Below are positions 8,337 through 16,430 of a DNA stretch of 64,000 nucleotides, piece by piece. This DNA is from Ignavibacteriales bacterium (GTDB lineage Bacteria > Bacteroidota > Ignavibacteria > UBA10030 > SZUA-254), in contig JACRMQ010000007.1 of NCBI GenBank assembly GCA_016214905.1, positions 943,695 through 1,007,694 of the forward strand, read 5' to 3'. Made by a program: the position numbers and the translations under genes. Each line of letters opens with the position of its first letter. The first letter of the stretch is position 1. The notes under the pieces are model-generated. The model worked only from the letters and a program-made list of their open reading frames with translations. It had not been told where the DNA came from and made no database searches.

Positions 8337-9097
8337 TATTTGAAAGATGGATTACTTGCAACAACTTCAGTATGTTTAATCAATCTCAGAATATTACGAC
8401 AAAGGATTAATTCATTTTCGTAGTGTGATAAATTTAAAGCGTAGATTTTTGACAATTCGACTCCCGGATGAAGCCATGGACCATCTGTTCCGAAGATAAT
8501 CTTCACCGCACCCGCCCGATGAACAGCTTCTTCGAGAATATCAAACCGACGAACACCAGAGGTATCAGTATAAATATTTGTATATGATACTAGGTATTTA
8601 ATTAATCCTGTCTGTGCTTTCCAGTCATCACCAAAACTGCCAAGATGTGGTATGATAAAAGAAACATCGGGATATTCCTGAGCGAGAAATTCAACCTGAG
8701 ATATTTCTCCCATAAGATCATAGAGTATCGGTAGTGAAAATCTCCGTGCAGCTTCACACACTTCACGTGTGATTGAAGCATCGTGCCTATGAACTTTAAT
8801 GCCACAAAAACCAAATTGCTCAACTGTTTCTTTTACCATATCATGAATTCGTCCCCGATCTCGCTGAGCATGTACAAATACAAAACCATAAAAGCGATTT
8901 GGATTTATCGTAACAATGCGGGCAACTTCTCGATTTGAGATTGGGTAATTTGGTGAGAGCGTTGAGAAAAGAATAGTTTTGGTAATACCTACTTCGCCAG
9001 CACGGATTAAATATCTTTCAAGTGGTGCTATTGAACCTTCTATCCCTGTTAATCCGTAGTTTTGACCTGTATGGCAATGGGAATCGATTATTGACAC
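8324..9097 (-). CDS. Amidohydrolase-family (COG2159-like) metal-dependent hydrolase
   Basis: 257 residues, GTG start 9097. The TIM-barrel amidohydrolase signature is present: DSHCHTG at the N-terminus (metal ligands), GIKVHRHD mid-chain, FIIPHLG and the late FGTDGPW (catalytic Asp). These enzymes hydrolyse or decarboxylate small ring or acyl compounds; the substrate is not predictable. It starts 13 bases after the eCIS-core gene and is the last gene of the five-gene minus-strand cassette. Its 3' end overlaps the convergent sigma54 activator gene by 13 bases. It could be a passenger or the metabolic member of the cassette. Confidence 0.8.
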   Translation of the reverse strand: MSIIDSHCHTGQNYGLTGIEGSIAPLERYLIRAGEVGITKTILFSTLSPNYPISNREVARIVTINPNRFYGFVFVHAQRDRGRIHDMVKETVEQFGFCGIKVHRHDASITREVCEAARRFSLPILYDLMGEISQVEFLAQEYPDVSFIIPHLGSFGDDWKAQTGLIKYLVSYTNIYTDTSGVRRFDILEEAVHRAGAVKIIFGTDGPWLHPGVELSKIYALNLSHYENELILCRNILRLIKHTEVVASNPSFKYQFL

Positions 9098-9110
9098 AAA
9101 GACAATATAT

Positions 9111-10124
9111 TCATTGAACTTCGTGAGAAATATATTCGCTCCATGAAGGAGGTAGACTTAAAGGATGCCCTCTCCGGTTATCAATTTGATCTTTGTACAT
9201 TTTCCAATAATACAAAACCTCGTATGTATTCTGGCGTGCATCTTCCCACCCATAATGTTCCCTTATTCTTCCATCTGGTGTTCTAAATGCTCTAGAGTCG
9301 GGGTCCAACAAATAAGGATCGTCATGTCCCCTACCGATCGCCCCCTCCCCATGGGCACCCCTATCTTGAGCGACATGTAATGCTCTTCCCAGGAAAATAA
9401 TTGCTTGATTGAAGTTTCCATTACTGTAATTTTGAATTGCATTACCTAAATATTCATCTTGTTTTTGTTTGTTTAATCTTCTGGCGTGTTCAACAGTCGT
9501 CGTATAATTTGCACCTTCTCCGTGGTCGGGCCCCTCCCCACGCCTTATACCGGTTAAATATAAGGATGTTTGAGCGCTTGGCAATCCTATCGGAAATGGC
9601 CATCCTGGTATATGAAATAATCTTCCTTGATAATCAGTGTAAGTTGATTCCCTTTCCAACCTCGCGATAAAATTGTTATCTGTGATCCCTACTCTTCTGG
9701 TACCCTCACGAGTTAGACTTGTATGGTACTGTGATGACCAAAAGCTGATCATATTTTCTCCATGGTGTTCAATGACATGCGTTATTTCGTGGGTCAACAC
9801 GCAGAATTGATTATTTAAGTCTTGTGAGTAAATTGCGCGTTGAATAAAGATATCATTTGCCGATGCGAAAGCAATCGTTTTTAGTTCTCGTAGGATTCTA
9901 TCAGCTTTCTCATCAACGTGTAATCGTACATGCTTTAAACTCTGATGAAACGAATTTTCCATTTTATCCAGAATTCCTGCGTCGAGTTGTTTCCCTAAAG
10001 ATCTTTCCGAATCGATTATATTTGTTAACGATATACCCACTGTTTCTTTTAATGGTAAAATCGCATCTTCAATATTAGTATCATGATTTTGAATATTTAA
10101 TAATGTTATGTGTTTATTTAACAT
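9111..10124 (-). CDS. eCIS-core (DUF4157) domain protein with second putative metal site
   Basis: 337 residues, AAAGG before ATG 10124. Residues about 30-120 follow the eCIS_core/DUF4157 pattern: LGKQLDAGILDKMENSF, HVRLHVDEKADRI, AFASANDIFIQRAIYS and the zinc-type CVLTHEITHVIEHH (His112, Glu113, His116). In this family the domain marks proteins tied to extracellular contractile injection systems and related secreted polypeptides. Residues about 230-275 carry ALHVAQDRGAHGEG (His250, Gln-Asp, His258) and GRGHDDPYLLDPD, which recalls the helical metal site of zinc phospholipase C/P1 nuclease folds; that part is inference. No signal peptide, and no sheath, tube or baseplate genes are nearby. Confidence 0.78.
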   Translation of the reverse strand: MLNKHITLLNIQNHDTNIEDAILPLKETVGISLTNIIDSERSLGKQLDAGILDKMENSFHQSLKHVRLHVDEKADRILRELKTIAFASANDIFIQRAIYSQDLNNQFCVLTHEITHVIEHHGENMISFWSSQYHTSLTREGTRRVGITDNNFIARLERESTYTDYQGRLFHIPGWPFPIGLPSAQTSLYLTGIRRGEGPDHGEGANYTTTVEHARRLNKQKQDEYLGNAIQNYSNGNFNQAIIFLGRALHVAQDRGAHGEGAIGRGHDDPYLLDPDSRAFRTPDGRIREHYGWEDARQNTYEVLYYWKMYKDQIDNRRGHPLSLPPSWSEYISHEVQ

Positions 10125-10219
10125 ATATGATACCTTTTATTAAAATTGTTTGTTTGATATTGAATAATATATGGTTGATCCTTTTTAAATTGTTTCATTA
10201 TTATTGAATCACAATTTAG

Positions 10220-12169
10220 TTATCTTCTCTGCATCTGTGCTGCCAACCGGTTACGCAAATGGATAGATGGTTGAATCACATGTTGTGGTCCTCTATCTTT
10301 CGATGTAAGATCAACACCGGTAACGGCACGATATGCATGGGTGTACCGCTGGATTTCCGACCTCCAGTATCGAGCCCAATTTGCTGCTTGAGGTGGGAAG
10401 TTAACAATACTCCATGCACCATATCTGATTGAAAGCAACAATTGTTCTCCAAATGTTGCAAGATCTGAAAATTCTCTCGCTGATACATCTACCCACCCTT
10501 GTAATGTTTTCATTGTATCAACACAATCCATCCATTCTTCAGGATAAGGTACCATGATCCGCCCGCGGAGGAATTCACGAATTTCAGGACGAGAAAGGAT
10601 CCATTGCTCGATTAACATCTCTTGGCGAGCTGTGGATGGTAAATCACCGAATTGATTATGGGCTCCTTCGGAAAGCAAGAAATGAACTTCTCTAAGACCA
10701 TTCAGGACCGGGAAACCATCGGCAATTACTGTTGTATCATCGTCTTGCTTGAAGAATATCGAGCAAAGATACATCAGATGATTGAAAGCTTCGAGGAATT
10801 TTGATCGTCGGTCAGCACTTTGCAGATACTGCGGTGCCTGACCATCCAATTTTAATCCGTAGTGATGCTCGTATTCATATATTCTCCGCTTCACGTTTAA
10901 ACGATGTTGTTCGTCCTGTATATATCCCCAAAGGATATTATTTAGCGGTCGTAATGGGTCAATTTCTAGAGATGCTAATGGATCTCTCCCTCTGCCATCA
11001 TGAATGTTCTGGAACCGGCGGCTAATAGCATTCAGGGTGTTTACCAACATGCCTTCTTCATGCCAGTAAGACCAAATTAATTCGATTAAACATGGATCGG
11101 TTAATTTTGATTTAAGGATACCATAGCAATCACCAGAGGGTAGCATGTCACCAGTTTTTAAAGGTAATTCTTTTAGTCTGTTGCGTATAATATGAAAGTA
11201 AATTGGTAATACCCCTTCACCCTCTAAAATTTTTAGATAATCGTCTCTCATGTGTTGAATATCTTGAATTGAAACATCTCTTCCTATACGGATGGATTCT
11301 TCGTGTGGATCTATTGAGTTTGGGATCATTGTACCACATTCTTGCATGATAAATAGTTCTGTAGCGACTTTAAGTAAATTGTAAGCATCAACGCTCGGGA
11401 AAGGTAAACGAATGTTGAAATCTTTTCCTTTTCGCTCCTTCTTTTTATATATTTTATCTTCAAGAGGTTTACAGCACATAATATCATCAATATATTTTTT
11501 GTATTGGTTAAATTTTAGAGTCCGATTACGTATTATTACCCAGAGAGCTTGATCATCTGTTTTAGATGTGTGTGTTCTATTTAAAGTGACTGATAGATTA
11601 TCACCAGATTGTAGAGGCATAGGTAATATTTCTATGGTTGCTCTATCTTCAGCTAATATGTTGGCATCTTTAACTAGCATAGCCTTAACAAGATATACAC
11701 CCTCTTTGGTATCTTTTGTATTCCACTCTGCGGTATTACCATGGGTTTCAAAATTTCTCAGATTTTTGGTGTCCCATTTGAAACCAAATCCCTTTTTTAT
11801 TAATACATCTAAATTCTCTGAAGGTATCGCTTCAAAAGATACAACACCACCTATATTTATTGAAGCTGGCGAAGGAACGAGAACGATAGATGGATTATTA
11901 AGGAGTAAAAATTCATGTATTATGGGTGCGTCCTTATTATCTTTTTTTTGGATTGTAAATCTATATTCTCCACTTCTTAGATTAGTAAAAGTGAAATAAA
12001 ACTTATCGTCCGTTGCCTGATTGTATGTCACCCAAATATTAGGTATTTGTTCATCTTCAGTTATATTTTCGAGAGTCCATTCGAGATTATTTTCAACTTC
12101 TTTTGGGGATAAGAACAGTATTAAATGACTCAGTGATAAATATAAATTTTTTGCATCTTCGAATTTCAT
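10220..12169 (-). CDS. Large protein of unknown function with N-terminal PKD/Ig-like domain
   Basis: 649 residues, AGGAGAA before ATG 12169, which overlaps the stop of the upstream gene (ATGA). Residues about 90-185 form a PKD/Ig-like beta-sandwich (VLVPSPASINIGGVVSFEA...FKWDTKN...TKEGVYLVKAMLV...ATIEIL). The rest is mostly alpha-helical, with very distinctive stretches: DPLASLEIDPLRPLNNILWG, YEYEHHYGL, ADRRSKFLEAFNHLMYLC, DDDTTVIADGFPVLNGLREV, EGAHNQFGDLP. These suggest a strongly constrained family, but I cannot name it. There is no signal peptide or membrane segment. Co-expression with the HExxH and eCIS-core genes points to a joint role. Confidence 0.7.
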   Translation of the reverse strand: MKFEDAKNLYLSLSHLILFLSPKEVENNLEWTLENITEDEQIPNIWVTYNQATDDKFYFTFTNLRSGEYRFTIQKKDNKDAPIIHEFLLLNNPSIVLVPSPASINIGGVVSFEAIPSENLDVLIKKGFGFKWDTKNLRNFETHGNTAEWNTKDTKEGVYLVKAMLVKDANILAEDRATIEILPMPLQSGDNLSVTLNRTHTSKTDDQALWVIIRNRTLKFNQYKKYIDDIMCCKPLEDKIYKKKERKGKDFNIRLPFPSVDAYNLLKVATELFIMQECGTMIPNSIDPHEESIRIGRDVSIQDIQHMRDDYLKILEGEGVLPIYFHIIRNRLKELPLKTGDMLPSGDCYGILKSKLTDPCLIELIWSYWHEEGMLVNTLNAISRRFQNIHDGRGRDPLASLEIDPLRPLNNILWGYIQDEQHRLNVKRRIYEYEHHYGLKLDGQAPQYLQSADRRSKFLEAFNHLMYLCSIFFKQDDDTTVIADGFPVLNGLREVHFLLSEGAHNQFGDLPSTARQEMLIEQWILSRPEIREFLRGRIMVPYPEEWMDCVDTMKTLQGWVDVSAREFSDLATFGEQLLLSIRYGAWSIVNFPPQAANWARYWRSEIQRYTHAYRAVTGVDLTSKDRGPQHVIQPSIHLRNRLAAQMQRR

Positions 12170-13485
12170 AATTGTTCTCCTATTAATAATTTTGAATATA
12201 TAATTTTCTTATTATAGTTATCAGATGTTGGAACAGCACTATTAGCTGCCCAATAAGTTAGCATATTTGATAGTATTTTACTTTCAATCTCTGCCGTCAA
12301 TTTGCCACTTGTTCGTGCCTGCCCAATTACAGCAAAAGCTAATGTTGGTGATACCTCTCGCATCCGATGTGGCATTGATTTCCATGAGTAAAAATAGTAC
12401 ATCAGTTTTTCCGGTCTACGTTGTTCTACCTCCATAATACTTCGTAAAGAGTGACCCATCAGCGTTTTAGGACAATGATTGAGGAGTATTTTTACTAAAT
12501 CCGGTATTTGGGCTTGTATAGTTTTTATTATTTTTATTTTATCTTGCTCTAAACCAGAAAATGGATACATAGCAGACCATAGGGCTGCAAGTTGAGTCCA
12601 TTGCGGGTGAGGATACATCGCCTGCCCGATTGCACAACTAATCATTACTCGTAGAAATGGCATTGGATGTGGATCTTCAGTGTCTAAACGGAATACAAAA
12701 ACACGCGGTAAACTAACAACACCTATTAAACCCATAGATGCTGTTATGCCAACTTTTGCTACACTCCAAAAGTCAGCCAGAATTTCGGAAATCCATCGCT
12801 CGAAAAGCATCCACGCGAATTTTTCCGGACCTGCTCGGAGTTGTCTTTCTTGCAGCTCTGGTTTAATGGAATTAACCAGATCCAAGAGTGCAGAAGCTTG
12901 ATGTCCTACCTCGTGTACGAGTGACGATGCGATTCCATAACCTACTAAACGTTCGCGAGGTACGCGGATTATTGCAACAGGGTTTTCCGAACCACCTGGT
13001 AACCTTGTTTTAACTCTTCGTATTGCAGCACCTATACCGCGATCTACGTAGCAGACTACTGGTGGTGGTTTGAAGAAATTTCCGGGAAGCTGTAGTGCAT
13101 CCGTTGCGAGGTTGTCCAAGCCCGCAATCCAAACACCTGTTCCGTGTTCACTTCGTTGGGAAATTACATCGGCAAAAATATCGAAATGCGTTAGCACATT
13201 GTTAAAAGATAATTTCAACGTGCAGAATCGTCTTTGTGCTTCTTCTGCCGGAGCATTCCTTCCTTCTGGACTTTGCAGCCATTGGATAAATTTATCAACC
13301 GAGGATCTAAGCTTCGTATGTACTATTATCATGTGATTTTCGATTGCATTCTGAGCAGCATGTGAAATAGCGGCTGAAGGTACCATTGGCATGGTTAAAG
13401 AAAAGGGTCTGAGTTGTGCCAGTCGCATAAGGAGTGCACGTGCTTCACTATCTAAGAAATATTTTGCCATGCAATGAACCGACAT
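12166..13485 (-). CDS. HExxH metallopeptidase-like protein of the eCIS-core cassette
   Basis: 439 residues from ATG 13485, preferred over a TTG at 13533 because AGGGAG lies ten bases upstream and the gene then starts just after the previous stop (13491). The zinc motif SSLVHEVGHQASALLDL gives His191, Glu192 and His195; SEILADFW at 233-240 supplies a plausible third ligand (Glu234) and an Asp, as in gluzincin-type peptidases. The surroundings are helical, with hydrophobic patches but no convincing signal peptide. Likely a zinc peptidase or a structural relative. It overlaps the 649-residue gene by four bases, which suggests translational coupling. Confidence 0.72.
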   Translation of the reverse strand: MSVHCMAKYFLDSEARALLMRLAQLRPFSLTMPMVPSAAISHAAQNAIENHMIIVHTKLRSSVDKFIQWLQSPEGRNAPAEEAQRRFCTLKLSFNNVLTHFDIFADVISQRSEHGTGVWIAGLDNLATDALQLPGNFFKPPPVVCYVDRGIGAAIRRVKTRLPGGSENPVAIIRVPRERLVGYGIASSLVHEVGHQASALLDLVNSIKPELQERQLRAGPEKFAWMLFERWISEILADFWSVAKVGITASMGLIGVVSLPRVFVFRLDTEDPHPMPFLRVMISCAIGQAMYPHPQWTQLAALWSAMYPFSGLEQDKIKIIKTIQAQIPDLVKILLNHCPKTLMGHSLRSIMEVEQRRPEKLMYYFYSWKSMPHRMREVSPTLAFAVIGQARTSGKLTAEIESKILSNMLTYWAANSAVPTSDNYNKKIIYSKLLIGEQL

Positions 13486-13490
13486 TGCTA

Positions 13491-14294
13491 TCAAGCTCCC
13501 TGCACTATAATTTGGTTGCCTTGACGAATCCAAGTTCCCCCATTTTGTTGCCCGCCCATCGGAGGTGCGAAACCAGTATCACCACTGGGGTAATCCATGG
13601 GGGGAGGTGTTCCCAACGGGGGCATGGGTGGAACAGCAACTGGGGGTGGAGGTGCATATTGTGAGGGATTCATTTGTGCGGCAACATTTAGTAAACCGGG
13701 AGCGAATTGTGATAATGTTTGGTTAATGGCGGATCTTGCAGCGTTGATGGGATTAACTCTTGGTGGCGCTTGAAGGGCTCTTTTCGCTGCGATACCTAAT
13801 ACTCGTGTTACTCTTTTGCCAACTTCAAAATCTCTATCCTCTCCGCTCATACCCGACAGTTCTAGTCCTAGTGCCTGACCAGCCATATTCGATAATTGTC
13901 CACCAACCATCGATCCTACAGGACCACCAAAGAATCCGCCAATTGCCCGACCGGCAAGCGGTAATGCAGCTCTTGCTATAGGTTTTAAGAATGATCCAAT
14001 TGCCCGACCGATCGGTGAACGTACTACACGCCCCAATGTCCGGCCAACCCGACGAATGAATCTACCGAGAAATCGGTCAAGTTCTCCTTCGTTAGTAATT
14101 TCTAAAAATTCTGTGGCAAGTTCCATTATCTCTTCCTCGCTTAGCGGGGATTCGTAAGTGGTGGCTTCCTGGTATGCTGTTTCATATTGTCCTCCTCCTG
14201 TTTCACCGAATGTTTCTTGAAACTCGAAGTATTCCGGTTGTAGCTCACCTGGTTGGGAGCTGTATTCTCCTGATCCGCGATTGATATTATACAT
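13491..14294 (-). CDS. Acidic/glycine-zipper protein, first gene of the cassette
   Basis: 267 residues, AAGGAGA before ATG 14294. Layout: an acidic, low-complexity N-terminus (about 1-70, Glu-rich, with SEEEIMELATEFLEITNEGEL); a short basic amphipathic stretch (RFIRRVGRTLGRVVRSPIG, 78-97); a glycine-zipper region (RAIGGFFGGPVGSMVGGQLSNMAG, 116-139) able to form tightly packed membrane helices; and a Pro-rich tail (about 215-250) before a terminal Gly-rich TWIRQGNQIIVQGA. This mix of charged leader plus glycine zipper fits a membrane-inserting or scaffold protein. It lies directly downstream of the sigma54-like promoter. The exact role is not known. Confidence 0.72.
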   Translation of the reverse strand: MYNINRGSGEYSSQPGELQPEYFEFQETFGETGGGQYETAYQEATTYESPLSEEEIMELATEFLEITNEGELDRFLGRFIRRVGRTLGRVVRSPIGRAIGSFLKPIARAALPLAGRAIGGFFGGPVGSMVGGQLSNMAGQALGLELSGMSGEDRDFEVGKRVTRVLGIAAKRALQAPPRVNPINAARSAINQTLSQFAPGLLNVAAQMNPSQYAPPPPVAVPPMPPLGTPPPMDYPSGDTGFAPPMGGQQNGGTWIRQGNQIIVQGA

Positions 14295-14356
14295 TTAGTG
14301 TCTCCTTAAAAATTTAAAATGAGCAAATTGATAAAACGGATTTGTATCCTCAGTTT

Positions 14357-14371
14357 ACAAGAATTATGCCA
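14357..14371 (-). promoter_or_regulatory. Candidate sigma54 (-24/-12) promoter for the eCIS-core cassette
   Basis: Read on the minus strand from 14371: TGGCATAATTCTTGT. It fits TGGCAY-N5-TTGC with one deviation, the -12 dinucleotide being GT rather than GC. Transcription would start near 14346, about 50 bases before the first ATG at 14294. A sigma54 activator gene lies at the far end of the same cassette. Confidence 0.42.
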
Positions 14372-14469
14372 TCGATTAGATCGCTTAGATTTGAGGGATG
14401 CAGCGAAAAAATATTCGTATTTAAATAAATCATTGTTTCAATGTGGGAAAAAGATTTCGCGTAATAAAA

Positions 14470-14485
14470 TGTTCCTATAGGAACA
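14470..14485. promoter_or_regulatory. Perfect 16-base palindrome, candidate activator or repressor site
   Basis: TGTTCCTATAGGAACA is a perfect inverted repeat. It lies about 100-115 bases upstream of the -24 element, the usual distance for an enhancer bound by a dimeric sigma54 activator. I saw no second copy nearby. It may instead serve an unrelated regulator. Confidence 0.45.
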
Positions 14486-14705
14486 CTCAAATAAAAAATT
14501 TATTAAACCAAAGTTGAAAGATATTCAAGGTAAAAAATGTGCAAAGATTGATAAAGTATGCTAGTGGGCTTTTAGATTCTTGGAGGAAATATTGAAGAAT
14601 AAGATAAAGATAGGTTATTAAATAAGGACCATCATAAATATTAGGAGTATAGTCAGATTTACAAAAAAATGATAGGGAAAGATAGAAAATGATGATATTT
14701 TCAAA

Positions 14706-14738
14706 CAAAAAAGCCCTCGCTTTTGGCAAGGGCTTTTT
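14706..14738 (-). terminator. Rho-independent terminator of the OmpA gene
   Basis: On the minus strand GCCCTTGC pairs with GCGAGGGC (one G-U) around a CAAAA loop, flanked by A and followed by TTTTTTG. It lies 22 bases past the OmpA stop and may also work for plus-strand transcripts. Confidence 0.85.
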
Positions 14739-14759
14739 AAGTTTATGAATTCTTATTTG

Positions 14760-16313
14760 TTACTTTGTTCGCATGAATTCAATACGACGATTCTTCTGCT
14801 TTCCTTCATCGGTCGTATTCGGTGCGATAGGTTTATCGGGACCAAAACCTGTTGTTGTGATTCTGTCGCTGCCGATTCCCTTATTCACTAACCATGTCTT
14901 TACAGCGTCTGCACGGCGTTTTGATAACTTCATGTTGGAATCATGTTTGCCGACATTATCTGTATGCCCCTGAATGTCTACATAGATTTCAGGATGCCTG
15001 TCGAGTGTGTTAAACGCCTGCATCAAAATTTCTTCTGAAACAGGTGTAATCTCCGCACTGCCGGTTTTGAACACGATGCCATCAAGCACTATCGGTACGT
15101 TGACTTCGGTTTTTAATTCCTGTTGAATTTTAGGAACATCGTCACTCGGGTCAACCGGGTTGGTGCCATTTGTAATCTCTTTACCATCATCTACTGTCCC
15201 GCCGTCTGTATCTTGCTTCAATGGATCTGTTTGATATTTATTTATTTCATCTCCATCTTTCAATCCATCACCGTCGGTGTCCGGATTCAGCGGATCGGTT
15301 TTATATTTAAGAACTTCATCGCCGTCCATCAATCCATCGTTGTCTGTATTCGGATTCACCGGACTTGTTTTGAACTTCAAAACTTCGTCTCCGTCTTTTA
15401 ATCCATCACCATCTGTATCCAAACTAAGAGGATCGGTTTTGTAATTATTTACCTCATCACCGTCGTTTAAACCATCTCCATCGGCGTCGATCTTAAGTGG
15501 ATTTGTTTTATATTTTTTTATTTCATCTCCATCCTTTAAACCGTCGTTATCCGTATCGGCTTTAAGGGGATTTGTTTGATATGTTCTTACTTCCATACCA
15601 TCCATTAAACCATCACCGTCGGTATCAGCGTTGTCCGGATCGGTTCCTAATTCTTCTTCCTCGTTATTTGTTAAACCATCTTTATCGTTATCGCGCGATC
15701 CGCCGCCCATAGCAAATAGGAAACCTATACCGCCTGAATAATATGCGTCGTTGGGTTCGCCATGGCGGTAATAGTTTAAGTTATCTGTTAAAGAATAATT
15801 CGCGCCACCGCTTATGTCGAGAATTAATTTTTCGGAAAGCGGAATTTCAAAACCCAAGCCCGCAGGGATAATCCCGGTCCAGCCATCTTTCTCAACCGAT
15901 TTCGGCGAAACAGATTTTGGAAGTGAAGTAACTCTGTACTTTATTCCGCCGGCTCCAGCATATAGATACGGATTCCATGAATCGCTTTCAGCTAAGTTCA
16001 ATATGAATCTCATATCGATCGGTATAATTTCGGAACGATAATAGGCGCGCTGAAAATCGAGACCCGCATAAGATCCATACCCTGCGCCAAGTTCCATCTG
16101 GAACCCGCCGCCTAATTCGAATCGTCCGAGCCATCGTACTAAATATGATCCCTTTAAGCCCTGACTCTCCCAAAATTCAGTTTCGGGAAGGACTCCATTA
16201 AATTGTAATCCTGTTTTAAAACCGTAATCATGAATCTGAGCTGTGGCTGTGAATGAAGGAAGTAACAGCAGTATTGTTAATGCCACTAATCCCAAAAAAG
16301 CTAAAAATCTCAT
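14760..16313 (-). CDS. OmpA-family outer-membrane protein with TSP3 calcium repeats
   Basis: 517 residues, GGAG before ATG 16313. Signal peptide about 1-25 (ending FTATAQ), an N-terminal eight-strand-like barrel (about 26-200), then a run of thrombospondin type 3 repeats (about 206-391; DTDGDGLKDGDEV units of 23 residues). The OmpA peptidoglycan-binding domain follows (about 405-517; VFKTGSAEITPVSEE, VDIQGHTDNVG, LSKRRADAVKTWL, NRRIEF). It anchors the outer membrane to the wall through a calcium-stiffened linker. It is a single gene with its own terminator. Confidence 0.93.
   Translation of the reverse strand: MRFLAFLGLVALTILLLLPSFTATAQIHDYGFKTGLQFNGVLPETEFWESQGLKGSYLVRWLGRFELGGGFQMELGAGYGSYAGLDFQRAYYRSEIIPIDMRFILNLAESDSWNPYLYAGAGGIKYRVTSLPKSVSPKSVEKDGWTGIIPAGLGFEIPLSEKLILDISGGANYSLTDNLNYYRHGEPNDAYYSGGIGFLFAMGGGSRDNDKDGLTNNEEEELGTDPDNADTDGDGLMDGMEVRTYQTNPLKADTDNDGLKDGDEIKKYKTNPLKIDADGDGLNDGDEVNNYKTDPLSLDTDGDGLKDGDEVLKFKTSPVNPNTDNDGLMDGDEVLKYKTDPLNPDTDGDGLKDGDEINKYQTDPLKQDTDGGTVDDGKEITNGTNPVDPSDDVPKIQQELKTEVNVPIVLDGIVFKTGSAEITPVSEEILMQAFNTLDRHPEIYVDIQGHTDNVGKHDSNMKLSKRRADAVKTWLVNKGIGSDRITTTGFGPDKPIAPNTTDEGKQKNRRIEFMRTK
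15140..15695 (-). repeat. In-frame 69-bp tandem repeats encoding TSP3 units
   Basis: About seven to eight diverged 69-bp units, each coding DxDxDGLxDGDEV plus a spacer ending in NPL or DPL. They are protein-coding repeats inside the OmpA gene, and copy number may vary by slippage. Confidence 0.85.
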
Positions 16314-16430
16314 AAAAACTCCAAAAATGTGGATATAAAGTGAATGTAAGTATTGATACTGTGGATTGAAATATTATAACGCTGATCGGTCTTAAAAGGT
16401 TCATCTGAAATAATTTTTAGATTGTGATTT

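Larger units (their letters stand above)
14295..14705. other. 411-base intergenic region with regulatory sites only
   Basis: No convincing gene. It is AT-rich, and holds the -24/-12-like element (14357-14371), the palindrome (14470-14485) and, at its left end, the ribosome-binding site of the glycine-zipper gene. The part from about 14500 to 14700 shows no feature I can name. Confidence 0.6.

Noticed and set aside
8324-14294. Complete contractile injection system or prophage
   Set aside because: No sheath, tube, spike, baseplate, portal, capsid or integrase pattern was found; only the eCIS-core marker is present.
15140-15695. Regular 69-bp repetition that could suggest a CRISPR or satellite
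   Set aside because: The units are in frame and encode TSP3 calcium repeats inside the OmpA gene; no short identical repeats with unique spacers exist.
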